Origin: Burkholderiales bacterium
Lineage (GTDB): Bacteria > Pseudomonadota > Gammaproteobacteria > Burkholderiales > Burkholderiaceae_C
DNA: 64,000 nt
Assembly: GCA_016702555.1 (NCBI GenBank)
Contig: JADJDV010000005.1
Coordinates: forward strand, 248,001 to 312,000
Reading direction: 5' to 3'
Shown here: positions 18,984 to 27,751 of the stretch, piece after piece
How the letters are laid out: every line of letters begins with the position of its first letter
Position numbering within the stretch: position 1 is the first letter of the stretch
Notes under the pieces: generated by a model
Databases searched by the model: none
Told to the model about the DNA's origin: nothing
The model's input: only the letters and a program-made list of their open reading frames with translations
Translations under genes and position numbers: made by a program

Positions 18984-19301
18984 TTATTTGGGCAGCGACA
19001 CCAGGCGCCACGCCTTCGGCGCCGCCTGCTGTGCCAGCAGCAGATCGATGTTGGGATGCGTGCCGGGGTGCGCCTGCGCGTCGGCCACATGCTCGGCGAA
19101 CCAGGCCAGGCCCTGCGCCACCGCGTCGGCCGTCAGCACGCCACCAAAGGCCTGCGCCAACGCGTGGTAGATGCGCAACGAGCCCAGCTTGCCCGGCGCG
19201 TGCGGGATGTGGTGCAGCACGGCGCCGCTGGCGTCGACCACGTCGAGACCGCGCAGGTGGTCCACGCTGGGCAGGGTGGCAAGCGTCGTCTTGAAGTCCA
19301 T
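18984..19301 (-). CDS. small conserved protein, DUF2322-like
   Basis: 105 residues (MDFKTTLATLPSVDHLRGLDVV...). Features are a small beta-rich beginning, HIPHAPGKLGSLRIYHAL in the middle, and AEHVADAQAHPGTHPNIDLLL towards the end. The PGKxGSLxxY and HPNIDLL pattern fits my memory of the DUF2322 family, a betaproteobacterial family without known function; the name is tentative. It lies between uppP (4-bp gap) and the C45-like gene (14-bp gap), so all three are likely one transcript. Confidence 0.7.
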   Translation of the reverse strand: MDFKTTLATLPSVDHLRGLDVVDASGAVLHHIPHAPGKLGSLRIYHALAQAFGGVLTADAVAQGLAWFAEHVADAQAHPGTHPNIDLLLAQQAAPKAWRLVSLPK

Positions 19302-19305
19302 GCGC

Positions 19306-20130
19306 TCAATCTGCCCACACGACAGCGCCCGTCCACCAGGTCAGCAGCACGAGGGCGCCAAACGCAATGCGGTACCACGCAAACGGCACGAAGCTGTGGC
19401 TGGCGATGTAGCGCAGCAGCCAGCGCACGCAGATCCAGGCACTGATGAAGGAAAACAGCAGGCCGACGCCGAACATGGGCAGATCGGCCGCTGAGAGCAG
19501 CGCGCGCTCTTTGTAAAGCGAGTACACGCCGGCGCCGATCAGCGTCGGGATGGCCAAGAAGAATGAGAAGTCCGTCGCCGCCTTGCGCGACAAGCCCAGC
19601 AGCATGCCGCCGATGATGGTCGCGCCGCTGCGGCTGGTGCCGGGGATCATGGCCGCGCACTGCACCAGCCCGACCTTGAGCGCGTCCCACGGCGTCATGT
19701 CGTCCACGCTGTGCACGCGCGCCGCGCTTTGCGGCCGGCTTTCCGCCCACAGGATGACGAAGGCGCCCAGGATGAAGGTGGTGGCCACCACCTGCGGCGT
19801 GAACAGATTCGCCTTGATCGCCTTGCCAAACAGCAGCCCCAGCACCACGGCGGGCGCGAAGCCGATCAGCACATTGCCCGCAAAGCGCTGCGCGGCGCGG
19901 CTGGTCGGCAGCGCCACCAGCGTCTCGCGAATCTTCTGCCAGTACACGATGACCACCGCCAGGATGGCGCCGGTCTGGATGGCGATCTCGAACACCTTGG
20001 CCTTGGCGCCCACGAAGTTGATCAGGCTGCCGGCCAGGATCAGGTGGCCGGTGGACGAAATGGGAAGAAACTCGGTCAAACCCTCCACGATGCCCATGAT
20101 CGCGGCCTTGACCAGCAAGACGGTGTCCAA
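19306..20130 (-). CDS. uppP: undecaprenyl-diphosphate phosphatase
   Basis: 274-residue polytopic membrane protein that recycles the lipid carrier for peptidoglycan and other wall polymers and confers bacitracin resistance. Both signature loops are present: EGLTEFLPISSTGHL near residue 17 and PGTSRSGATI near residue 170. Eight or so hydrophobic segments. The start is TTG 20130 (reads LDTVLLVKAAI), supported by AAAGG about ten bases upstream and by family length. First gene of a short minus-strand run with the DUF2322-like and C45-like genes. Confidence 0.95.
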   Translation of the reverse strand: MDTVLLVKAAIMGIVEGLTEFLPISSTGHLILAGSLINFVGAKAKVFEIAIQTGAILAVVIVYWQKIRETLVALPTSRAAQRFAGNVLIGFAPAVVLGLLFGKAIKANLFTPQVVATTFILGAFVILWAESRPQSAARVHSVDDMTPWDALKVGLVQCAAMIPGTSRSGATIIGGMLLGLSRKAATDFSFFLAIPTLIGAGVYSLYKERALLSAADLPMFGVGLLFSFISAWICVRWLLRYIASHSFVPFAWYRIAFGALVLLTWWTGAVVWAD

Positions 20131-20217
20131 GAAAAACCTTTCAGATCGCTACATCATTGGTAGCTGGTTGCGCTGATTTTATGGGGATTTCCGGCCGATT
20201 TTGCTTGCAAATTCGGA

Positions 20218-20955
20218 TCAGCGCCCACCCGCCTTGCGCAGCATTTCCGACACCTCACGCTGACCCAGGCGCTGGGCGTGCTGCAGCGGCGTCACGCCTT
20301 CCCGGTCGGCCAGATTCACCTTGGCGCCGCGCGCCAGCAGCAGGCGCACGATGTCCTGATGCGCCGCCCCGCCATCGCCCAGGATCACCGCCTCCAGCAA
20401 CCCCGTCCAGCCCAGGTTATTGACGTGATCGACGTCGATGTCGGTCGTCAGCAGCAGGCGCACCGTCTCCACGTGCCCGTAGTGGCAGGCCGGGATCAGC
20501 GCCGTACCGCCATAGCGGTTGGTGATGCGCCAGTCGGCACCGTGCGCCAGCGCGGCGCGCACGATCTCGGTGCGGCCGCGCGCGCCGGCCAGCAGAAAGG
20601 CGCTGTCGCGCTGATCGTCCTGCGCGTTCACGTTGGCGCCGCGCGTCATCAGCCACTGCGCCGCTGCCGTGTGGCCGCCGTGCGTGGCCAGCAGCACCGG
20701 TGTGCGTCCGCGCGCGTCGCGCGACTCGATCGGCGCACCGGCATCCAGGGCCCGCCCAATGGCCGCCGCATCGCCCGCGCTGGCCGCGGCCAGCAGCGCC
20801 TGGACATCGGAAGAAGGGGCCGGTTGGCTCATGGGGCTTTTCGTCTGGGCCGTGGCGGCGCCGGTTGCCAGCCCGGCCGCCGCCAGAACCAGCAACGCCC
20901 GGCGGAGCGTCGCCGGCCGCGCATCGACCACGGTCTGGTGCGGCATCAAGCTCAT
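20218..20955 (-). CDS. exported ankyrin-repeat protein
   Basis: 245 residues from ATG 20955 (MSLMPHQTVV). An N-terminal signal-like stretch (ALLVLAAAGLATGAATAQ) is followed by five or six ankyrin repeats, e.g. RGRTPVLLATHGGHTAAAQW, GGTALIPACHYGHVETVRLL and EGVTPLQHAQRLGQREVSEM. Ankyrin repeats mediate protein-protein contacts; bacterial periplasmic versions are often of unknown role (some accompany catalase). Another ATG nine bases upstream is possible. The gene stands alone on the minus strand, divergent from the plus-strand genes starting at 21094. Confidence 0.85.
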   Translation of the reverse strand: MSLMPHQTVVDARPATLRRALLVLAAAGLATGAATAQTKSPMSQPAPSSDVQALLAAASAGDAAAIGRALDAGAPIESRDARGRTPVLLATHGGHTAAAQWLMTRGANVNAQDDQRDSAFLLAGARGRTEIVRAALAHGADWRITNRYGGTALIPACHYGHVETVRLLLTTDIDVDHVNNLGWTGLLEAVILGDGGAAHQDIVRLLLARGAKVNLADREGVTPLQHAQRLGQREVSEMLRKAGGR

Positions 20956-21093
20956 GCGGCCCATTATCCCGCCGCCGTGTACGCCGGTATGGCCGCATCT
21001 CGCGCTGCCGGCACGCATTTCGTCGCATCGGGCTGGCGCAGTGGCGCGTGGGCCGCCACAGTCACGCCATCGCCATCCGTTCTAAGGACCGCC

Positions 21094-21651
21094 ATGCTGC
21101 TCACCACCCTGCTCGCCGAGCACCCCGAGGCCGTCGCCGACATCGCGCGTCAAACCCCCGTCTGGGTTTGGGGCCTGCTCGCGGGCCTCGTCGCCCTCGG
21201 TCTTTCCGCCACCCGTCGCCGCACCCTGCACCTGGGGCGACTGGTGCTGATGCCCTTGGTGATGGGCGGGCTGGCCCTGTGGGGCGTGCAGTCCGCCTTC
21301 GGCACCACCGCGCGCCTGCCCGAATTGCTGGCGCTGTGGGCCGCCTGTTATGCCGCCCTGCTGATGGTCGGCCTGCGCCTAGCGCCGCCCATCGGCGCGC
21401 GTTACGACGCCCTGACCCGCTCGTTCGAGCTGCCCGGCAGCTGGGTGCCGCTGGCCTTGATCCTGGCGGTGTTCCTGATGAAGTACGGCATGGGCGTGCA
21501 ACTGGCCATGGCGCCCACGCTGGCGCGCGATGCCGGCTTCGCCTTCACCGTGACCGCGCTGTACGGCCTGCTGTCGGGCCTGTTCGCGGCGCGCACGCTG
21601 CGCGTGCTGCGGCTGGCGCGCCGGACACCCACCCTGGCCGCCGCGGCTTGA
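21094..21651 (+). CDS. hypothetical membrane protein (DUF6622-like)
   Basis: 185 residues with about five hydrophobic helices (VWVWGLLAGLVALGL, LVLMPLVMGGLALWG, LLALWAACYAALLMVGL, VPLALILAVFLMKYGMGV, VTALYGLLSGLFAA). A short charged stretch FELPGSW separates helices three and four. I recognise the overall pattern as that of the DUF6622 family, but function is unknown. AAGGA precedes ATG 21094. It is followed on the same strand by the 2TM protein and the LytS-type kinase and may be co-transcribed. Confidence 0.7.
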   Translation: MLLTTLLAEHPEAVADIARQTPVWVWGLLAGLVALGLSATRRRTLHLGRLVLMPLVMGGLALWGVQSAFGTTARLPELLALWAACYAALLMVGLRLAPPIGARYDALTRSFELPGSWVPLALILAVFLMKYGMGVQLAMAPTLARDAGFAFTVTALYGLLSGLFAARTLRVLRLARRTPTLAAAA

Positions 21652-21771
21652 TCGCACCGGGCACGCCGCCCCACGGCATTTGGCGCCGCCGATCCGCCGT
21701 TTCGTCGCAAACCACTCGCCATGCGCACCCAAGCCACCGAGACTGTCCTCATCCAGCTCAAGGAACCCCCC

Positions 21772-22062
21772 ATGTCTGCCCTGCCCGTCCACGCCACCCC
21801 CGAAGACCGCCGCGAACACATGGCGCGCCGCCGCGCCGGCGCCAAGATGGGCTGGTTCATTCACGCACTGGTCTACGTCTGCGTCAACGCCGGGCTGGCC
21901 GTGCTGGCCTGGCAAGGTGGGCGCAGCTGGAACCTCTACCCGCTGGCCGGCTGGGGCCTGGGCCTGGCGATTCATGGTCTGGCCGTGTGGCTGGGCGGCA
22001 GCGGGCTGTACGAGCGCCTGCTGCAGTCCGAGCGCGACAAGCTGCGCAGCGATCCCCGCTGA
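21772..22062 (+). CDS. 2TM-domain protein
   Basis: 96 residues (MSALPVHATPEDRREHMARRR). An Arg-rich amphipathic start is followed by two close membrane helices (FIHALVYVCVNAGLAVLAW and AGWGLGLAIHGLAVWLG) and a short charged end, the pattern of the 2TM domain. In other bacteria this domain is often fused to, or found next to, LytS/LytTR-type histidine kinases, and here the kinase follows 107 bp downstream. ATG 21772 has AAGGA in front; an in-frame ATG at 21721 is less likely. Confidence 0.75.
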   Translation: MSALPVHATPEDRREHMARRRAGAKMGWFIHALVYVCVNAGLAVLAWQGGRSWNLYPLAGWGLGLAIHGLAVWLGGSGLYERLLQSERDKLRSDPR

Positions 22063-22169
22063 CACGGCACGCCGGGCGCACACGGCCTGCCCGGCGAGAA
22101 TCCGCACCAGAATCGGTCAGAACCCTTGCCCGTCATCCACCAGAAGCCTGATCCACCCCGGCCATCTCC

Positions 22170-23234
22170 ATGCTGATCCCCTGGCGCGACGTCGTTCGGC
22201 ACGGCCTGCAGGTGCTGGTCTTCTGCGGCGTGATCGCGGTGTTCACCACCATGATCTGGCCGGACACCAGTTACCCCCAGCAACTGGTGCATTCGGTGTC
22301 GATCGGCCTCATCACCTGGACCGTGATCGAGTTCGGCCGCCTGCTGGTGCCCGTGCGGCACTGCCATCGCGATCCCGAGTTCGGCGGCCACGGCTGGCCC
22401 AAGGGCTGGCGCGGCGTGGCGCTGACGGCCATCGGCATCGTCGCGGGCTTTTTTGGTGGCACGCGACTGGCGCGCTGGCTGCTGGGCGACGGACCGGCCT
22501 ATCCGCAACGTGATCTGATGCTGGGCCTGCTGGTCACCGTGGCGGCGGGCACGGTGGCCAGCTTCTACTTCCACGCCCGCAGCAAAGCCGCCGCGCTGCA
22601 GGCGGCCAAGGCGGCCGCCGAGCGCGACGCCAGCGAGGCCCACCTGCGCCTGCTGCAAAGCCAACTCGAGCCGCACATGCTGTTCAATACCCTGGCCAAT
22701 CTGCGCGCCCTGATCGCCGTCGATCCACCCGCCGCGCAAGCCATGGTGGACCGCATGAACGACTATCTGCGCGCCACGCTGACGGCCTCGCGCACCACCT
22801 CGCACCCGCTGGCGGTCGAGTTCGAGCGGCTGGCAGACTACCTGGCGCTGATGGCCATCCGCATGGGGCCGCGCCTGCAGTACCGGCTCGATCTGCCGGA
22901 CGCGTTGCGCGCGCTGCCGGTGCCGCCGTTGCTGCTGCAGCCGCTGGTGGAAAACGCCATCCAGCACGGGCTGGAGCCGCAGGTCGCCGGCGGACGCATC
23001 GAGGTCGACGCGGCGCGCGAGGGCAAGCAACTCGTGCTCAGCGTGCACGACTCCGGCGTCGGCTTCGACGCCACCGCGGCGCCGCTCGCCCATGGCCGCT
23101 TCGGCATGGCGCAGGTCACCGAACGCGTGGCTTCGGCCTACGGCGGGCGCGGACGCGTCGACGTACAGTCGCGGCCAGGCGCGGGCACCACCATCCGCAT
23201 TACGCTGCCGCTTGCGCATGCCAGCGGCGCCTGA
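22170..23234 (+). CDS. LytS/YehU-type sensor histidine kinase
   Basis: 354 residues. Four membrane helices fill the first 140 residues, with no large periplasmic sensor. A short coiled linker (AALQAAKAAAERDASEAHLR) leads into the His_kinase motif LLQSQLEPHMLFNTLANL; the phosphorylatable His follows Glu-Pro. The ATPase region has the N box LVENAIQHGLEP, a G1 box SVHDSGVGF and a G2-type region GRFGMAQVTERV. It should phosphorylate the LytTR response regulator encoded two genes downstream. Start ATG 22170 gives a normal N-terminus. Confidence 0.9.
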   Translation: MLIPWRDVVRHGLQVLVFCGVIAVFTTMIWPDTSYPQQLVHSVSIGLITWTVIEFGRLLVPVRHCHRDPEFGGHGWPKGWRGVALTAIGIVAGFFGGTRLARWLLGDGPAYPQRDLMLGLLVTVAAGTVASFYFHARSKAAALQAAKAAAERDASEAHLRLLQSQLEPHMLFNTLANLRALIAVDPPAAQAMVDRMNDYLRATLTASRTTSHPLAVEFERLADYLALMAIRMGPRLQYRLDLPDALRALPVPPLLLQPLVENAIQHGLEPQVAGGRIEVDAAREGKQLVLSVHDSGVGFDATAAPLAHGRFGMAQVTERVASAYGGRGRVDVQSRPGAGTTIRITLPLAHASGA

Positions 23235-23280
23235 GCACCGCTTGCGCCGCGCCATGTGTGTCGCGGGCATACTCGCCCCG

Positions 23281-23805
23281 ATGGTCGACCGCCCCGACGT
23301 CCGCCGCCCCGCCAGCACCCTGCGCCGCAGCACGCTGGCGCTGCTGGCCTTCTGGCTGGCCGTGGGCGGCGCGCTGTACGCCGGCTTCAGCTGGTACGAG
23401 CAAGGCCAGCGCGCCGCGCTCGAGCCGTACACGCAGACCAGCGGCGAACTGGTCATCCCGCGCCAGCGCGACGGCCATTTCTACGTGCGCGGCGAGATCA
23501 ACCACCAGCCCGTCAACTTTCTCATCGACACCGGCGCCAGCAGCGTCGCCATCAGCACCCCGGTGGCGCGCGCCGCGCATTTACCCGAAGGCCACGCCAT
23601 CACCGTCAACACCGCGGGCGGCACGCGCGAGGCGCGGCTGGTGCACGGCGTGCCGGTCAAGGCGGGTCCGCTGGTGCACAACGACACCAGCGTGACGGTG
23701 GGCCTGGACATGGGCGCACCCGACGGCGCGCTGCTCGGCCAGTCCTTCCTGCGCCATTTCGACGTGCAGATCCTGAGCGATCGCATGGTGCTGCGCCCGA
23801 GGTGA
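23281..23805 (+). CDS. membrane-anchored retropepsin-like aspartic protease
   Basis: About 174 residues. One membrane anchor near residues 20-36 (LALLAFWLAVGGALYAGFSW) is followed by a single retropepsin-like domain with the active-site motif FLIDTGASSVAIS and the closing strand ALLGQSFLRHFDVQIL. Single-domain proteases of this type (TIGR02281-like) act as dimers; substrates are unknown. The start is uncertain: ATG 23281 chosen, ATG 23254 also in frame and neither has a clear ribosome site. Its stop overlaps the start of the response regulator (GTGA) and the kinase ends just upstream, so the protease is embedded in a two-component operon. Confidence 0.85.
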   Translation: MVDRPDVRRPASTLRRSTLALLAFWLAVGGALYAGFSWYEQGQRAALEPYTQTSGELVIPRQRDGHFYVRGEINHQPVNFLIDTGASSVAISTPVARAAHLPEGHAITVNTAGGTREARLVHGVPVKAGPLVHNDTSVTVGLDMGAPDGALLGQSFLRHFDVQILSDRMVLRPR

Positions 23806-24662
23806 GCGTGCCGACCGCCCTGATCGCCGAGGACGAACCCCTGCTGGCCGCCGCGCTGGCCGCCGAGCTGGTGCGCGTCTGGCCGGAGCTGCGCATCGTC
23901 GCCACCGTGGGCGACGGCGCCAGTGCGGTCGATCAGGCCCTGGCGCTCAAGCCCGACGTGCTGTTCTTCGACATCCGCATGCCAGGCATGAGCGGTCTTG
24001 ACGCCGCCGCCGAACTGGCCGACGCCTGGGACGAGGCGGCCAAGCCCTTTCCCGCGCTGGTCTTCGTCACCGCCTACGACCAGTACGCGGTGCAGGCCTT
24101 CGAGGCGCAGGCGGTGGACTACGTGCTCAAGCCGGTGCAGACCGTCCGCCTGGCCCGATCGGTCGAGAAGGCGCGCCGGTTGCTCGATCAGCCGGCGCGC
24201 GATGCGGAGAACCCCACGGCAACCCACCAGACCACGCTGCAAGCCACCACCGACCAGTTGCGCGAACTGCTGGCCGCGTTGCAGGCCGGCACCGGCGCAC
24301 CTCCGTCAACGCCAACGACCCCGGCGCCGCTGCGGCAACTGCAGGTCAGCACCGCCGGATCGGGCGGCGCCAGCATCCGCATGGTGCCGCTGGCCGAGGT
24401 GCTGTTCCTGCAGGCCGCCGACAAGTACGTGCGCGTGGTCACGCGCCAGGGCGAACATCTGCTGCGCACGCCGCTGAAGGACTTGCTGCCGCGCCTGGAT
24501 GCGGCCGAGTTCTGGCAAATCCACCGCGGCACCCTGGTGCGCGCCGACGCCATCGACACGGTGCAGCGCGACGAGGCCGGCCGGCTGCAACTCACGCTGC
24601 GCGACCATGCCGAGCGCCTGCCGGTGAGCCGGCTGTACGCGCATCTGTTCAAAGCGCTTTAG
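23802..24662 (+). CDS. LytTR-family response regulator
   Basis: 286 residues from GTG 23802, which overlaps the protease stop (GTGA). The receiver domain (1-125) has the acidic pair IAEDEP, phospho-acceptor Asp in LFFDIRMPGMSG, Thr in FVTAYDQYA and the Lys of DYVLKPV. A Pro/Thr-rich linker follows, then a LytTR DNA-binding domain (about 185-286) with VLFLQAADKYVRVVTRQGE and FWQIHRGTLVRADAID. Partner of the LytS-type kinase at 22170. LytTR regulators bind imperfect direct repeats; targets are unknown here. Confidence 0.9.
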   Translation: MSVPTALIAEDEPLLAAALAAELVRVWPELRIVATVGDGASAVDQALALKPDVLFFDIRMPGMSGLDAAAELADAWDEAAKPFPALVFVTAYDQYAVQAFEAQAVDYVLKPVQTVRLARSVEKARRLLDQPARDAENPTATHQTTLQATTDQLRELLAALQAGTGAPPSTPTTPAPLRQLQVSTAGSGGASIRMVPLAEVLFLQAADKYVRVVTRQGEHLLRTPLKDLLPRLDAAEFWQIHRGTLVRADAIDTVQRDEAGRLQLTLRDHAERLPVSRLYAHLFKAL

Positions 24663-24695
24663 CTGCGCCGCCGGTGCCAGCGCCGGCGCAGGGCC

Positions 24696-25979
24696 TCAGC
24701 TGGCCAACGCGTTCACCGCCATGATGTTGGACGGATGCTGGGCCTCGACCCAGCGGCGCACCCGCTCGGCGTCGCCCAGGCGGCTGCCGCGACCGCTGGA
24801 ATCCAGGAACACCATGATCAGCTTGCGGCCGGCGACGCGCGCCTGCATCACCAGGCACTGACCGGCTTCGGAGATGTAGCCGGTCTTCTGCAGGCCGATC
24901 TGCCACTCCGGGTTGTGCACCAGGCGATTGGTGTTGTTGTACTGCAGCATGCGCGAGCCAGCCGCCACCTCATAGCCGGTCGAGGTGGAGAACTGGCGCA
25001 GCAGCGGATCCTGCGCCGCCGTCGCCACCAGGGTGGCCAGGTCGTGCGCGCTGGAGCGGTTGGCGCTCGACAGCCCGGTCGGCTCGACGTAGCGTGTGTC
25101 CTTCATGCCCAGCATCACGGCGCGCGCGTTCATCAGCGCGACGAAACGGCTGAGGCCACCCGGATAGCTGCGCCCGAGTGCGTGCGCGGCGCGGTTCTCG
25201 CTCGACATCAGCGCCAGGTGCATCAATTCGCCGCGCGTCAGCGTGGTGCCCACCGCCAGACGCGAGCGGCTGCCCTTCTCGGTGTCGATGTCTTCCGCGG
25301 TGATGGTGATCAACTCGTCCAGCGGCAGCCGTGCGTCGGAGATGATCAGCCCGGTCATCAGCTTGGTCAGCGAGGCGATCGGCAACACCGCGTGGTCGTT
25401 CTTGCTCAGCAGCACTTCGTGCGTGTCCTGGTCCAGCACCAGCGCCACGCTCGAATTCAGGTCCAGCGGATCGTGCACCTCGCGTAGCCCCGCCATCTGA
25501 CCAAACGACAGGCGCGGTGCGCGCGCCTCCTGCACCGGTGCCGCGCGCAGCGACAGCCGCGTCTCGCGCGCCGCCAGGCGCTCGCCACGCTTGGCGGCCA
25601 CCGCGGTCTTGCCGCGCGCGGAAGTGCTGGAGCGGCCGGCGCGGTCCTTGCGCGCGTTGCCGACCACGACGGTGACGCGCCGATCGCTCTTGCCGGCTTT
25701 GGCGGTATTGGTTTTGGTGGCACTGGTTTTCGGCGCCGCCGCTCGCGCCGCGGTCTTACTGCCAGCGGACTTGACAGCGGCTTGCGCAGCCGCTCGCGGC
25801 GCGGTCTTGGCCGCTGCCTTGGTCGCCGCCTTGGGCGCAGCCGCAGCCTTGGCAGCCTTCTTGGCCGGCGCCGCCAGCACCGGCGACTGCAGGGCCAAGC
25901 CCAGCGCGAGCGCCGCCGAGACGATGCCAAGACCCTTCATCCAGGACGAAATCCGCCCATCCCACACCCCTGCCGCCAT
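24696..25979 (-). CDS. D-alanyl-D-alanine endopeptidase (PBP7-like, peptidase S11) with an Ala/Lys-rich N-terminal region
   Basis: 427 residues. The catalytic domain (from about 170) shows all three penicillin-binding motifs: SLTK (PIASLTKLMTG), SEN (LMSSENRAAHALG) and KTG (LQKTGYISEAG). It cleaves or trims cross-linked peptidoglycan in the periplasm. The signal peptide (LGIVSAALALGLALQSPVLA) is followed by an unusual tract of about 75 residues made almost only of Ala, Lys, Thr and Arg, then an Arg-rich linker. ATG 25979 is favoured by AGGGGA six bases upstream; ATG 25940 (MKGLGIVSA) would give a more standard signal peptide. Confidence 0.88.
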   Translation of the reverse strand: MAAGVWDGRISSWMKGLGIVSAALALGLALQSPVLAAPAKKAAKAAAAPKAATKAAAKTAPRAAAQAAVKSAGSKTAARAAAPKTSATKTNTAKAGKSDRRVTVVVGNARKDRAGRSSTSARGKTAVAAKRGERLAARETRLSLRAAPVQEARAPRLSFGQMAGLREVHDPLDLNSSVALVLDQDTHEVLLSKNDHAVLPIASLTKLMTGLIISDARLPLDELITITAEDIDTEKGSRSRLAVGTTLTRGELMHLALMSSENRAAHALGRSYPGGLSRFVALMNARAVMLGMKDTRYVEPTGLSSANRSSAHDLATLVATAAQDPLLRQFSTSTGYEVAAGSRMLQYNNTNRLVHNPEWQIGLQKTGYISEAGQCLVMQARVAGRKLIMVFLDSSGRGSRLGDAERVRRWVEAQHPSNIMAVNALAS

Positions 25980-26097
25980 CGCCGTTCCCCTAAACTACTG
26001 CAATTCAGGCGCGAGTGTACTGAAACCGAAAAAGAGACGCAATATCACCGACTTACGTCTTCTTCTTCATTTACATAAAGACATACCCGGGATAACC

Positions 26098-27636
26098 CTA
26101 GCCTTGGGCCGCCACCCGGTCCGATTTGTCGTGTAACTTGTTGAGAGCATTCAGATAAGCCTTGGCCGAGGCGACCACGATGTCGGGGTCTGCTCCCACG
26201 CCATTGACCACGCGGCCCGAGTTTTGCAGCCGCACCGTGACCTCGCCCTGGCTCTCGGTCGAACCGCTGATCGCGTTGACCGAGTACAGGATCATCTCGG
26301 CGCCGCTTTTCACGTGCGACTCGATGGCTTTCAGCGAAGCATCGACTGGGCCATTGCCGTCCGATTGGCCCTGCACCTCCTTGCCGCCGACGGTGAACAC
26401 GATCTGGGCGTGCGGCATCTCGCCGGTTTCGCTGTGCTGCGCCAGCGAGATGAAGCCGTAATACTCCTTCTCGGCCGTCACGCTCTCGTCGCCCACCAGG
26501 GCCAGGATGTCCTCATCGAAGATTTCGCTCTTGCGGTCGGCCAGGTCCTTGAACTTGGCAAACGCCGCCATGATTTCGCCCTCGGACTCGAGCATCACGC
26601 CCAGTTCCTGCAGACGCTGCTTGAAGGCGTTGCGGCCGGAGAGCTTGCCCAGCACGATCTTGTTGGCGCTCCAGCCCACGTCTTCGGCGCGCATGATTTC
26701 GTAGGTGTCGCGTGCCTTCAGCACGCCGTCCTGGTGGATGCCGCTGGCGTGCGCGAAGGCGTTGGCGCCCACCACCGCCTTGTTGGGCTGCACCACAAAG
26801 CCGGTGACCGAGCTGACCATCTTGCTGGCCGGCACGATTTGCGTGGTGTCGATGCCGACGTCGAGCTCGAAGTAATCGCGGCGCGTCTTCACCGCCATCA
26901 CGATCTCTTCCAGCGAGCAGTTGCCCGCGCGCTCGCCCAGGCCGTTGATGGTGCATTCGACCTGGCGCGCGCCGCCGACCTTCACGCCCGCCAGCGAGTT
27001 GGCCACGGCCATGCCCAGGTCGTTGTGGCAGTGCACCGACCAGATCGCCTGGTCGCTGTTGGGCACTTTCTCGCGCAGCGTCTTGATGAAGTTGCCGTAC
27101 AGCTCGGGGATGGCGTAGCCCACGGTGTCGGGGATGTTGATGGTGGTCGCGCCCTCCTTGATGACGGCCTCGCAGATGCGGGCCAGGAAGTCGATGTCGC
27201 TGCGGTAGCCGTCCTCGGCGCTGAACTCGATGTCGCCCATCAGATTGCGCGCAAAACGCACGGCGAGCTTGGCCTGCTCGAACACCTCGCCCTCCGTCAT
27301 GCGCAGCTTTTTTTCCATGTGCAGCGGGCTGGTGGCGATGAAGGTGTGGATGCGGCCGCGGTTGGCGCCCTTCAGCGCCTCGGCGGCGCGGGCGATGTCG
27401 CGGTCGTTGGCGCGGCTGAGCGAGCACACCGTCGAATCCTTGATGGCCTCGGCGATCGCCTTCACACATTCGAAATCGCCGTTGGACGACGCGGCAAAGC
27501 CGGCCTCGATCACGTCCACCTTCAGCCGCTCAAGCTGGCGGGCGATGCGCAGCTTCTCGTCGCGCGTCATGGAAGCGCCGGGCGACTGCTCGCCGTCGCG
27601 CAAGGTGGTGTCGAAGATGATGAGTTTGTCGGTCAT
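26098..27636 (-). CDS. leuA: 2-isopropylmalate synthase
   Basis: First committed enzyme of leucine synthesis, condensing acetyl-CoA with 2-oxoisovalerate. 512 residues: N-terminal HMGL-like TIM barrel beginning IIFDTTLRDGEQSPGASM, with the metal-binding VHCHNDLGMAVAN and the GERAGN motif, and a C-terminal LeuA regulatory domain (from about 390) that would bind leucine for feedback inhibition. ATG 27636 has a GGAG ribosome site. Upstream lie a short Leu-rich leader ORF and a terminator-like hairpin (27696-27805), so expression is probably controlled by leucine attenuation. pssA, and then ilvC, ilvH and ilvI, lie upstream on the same strand. Confidence 0.96.
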   Translation of the reverse strand: MTDKLIIFDTTLRDGEQSPGASMTRDEKLRIARQLERLKVDVIEAGFAASSNGDFECVKAIAEAIKDSTVCSLSRANDRDIARAAEALKGANRGRIHTFIATSPLHMEKKLRMTEGEVFEQAKLAVRFARNLMGDIEFSAEDGYRSDIDFLARICEAVIKEGATTINIPDTVGYAIPELYGNFIKTLREKVPNSDQAIWSVHCHNDLGMAVANSLAGVKVGGARQVECTINGLGERAGNCSLEEIVMAVKTRRDYFELDVGIDTTQIVPASKMVSSVTGFVVQPNKAVVGANAFAHASGIHQDGVLKARDTYEIMRAEDVGWSANKIVLGKLSGRNAFKQRLQELGVMLESEGEIMAAFAKFKDLADRKSEIFDEDILALVGDESVTAEKEYYGFISLAQHSETGEMPHAQIVFTVGGKEVQGQSDGNGPVDASLKAIESHVKSGAEMILYSVNAISGSTESQGEVTVRLQNSGRVVNGVGADPDIVVASAKAYLNALNKLHDKSDRVAAQG

Positions 27637-27695
27637 GTGAGGGTTCTCCAGAGATGAGCTTCTTACGGTCCCGCGAGCGAAAAATGTCTGAACAA

Positions 27696-27732
27696 AACAA
27701 AAAAGCCCGCTGCGGGTGCAAACGGGCCTTTG
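27696..27732 (-). terminator. intrinsic terminator / attenuator ahead of leuA
   Basis: On the minus strand AAAGGCCCG is followed by TTTGCACCCGCAG, then CGGGC and TTTTTTGTTTTG. The stem GCCCG/CGGGC with a T-tract is a typical factor-independent terminator. It lies 20 bases after the stop codon of the Leu-rich leader ORF and about 60 bases before leuA, exactly where an attenuator should be. Confidence 0.75.
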
Positions 27733-27751
27733 AAGGAAAAAGTCGCGCGCG

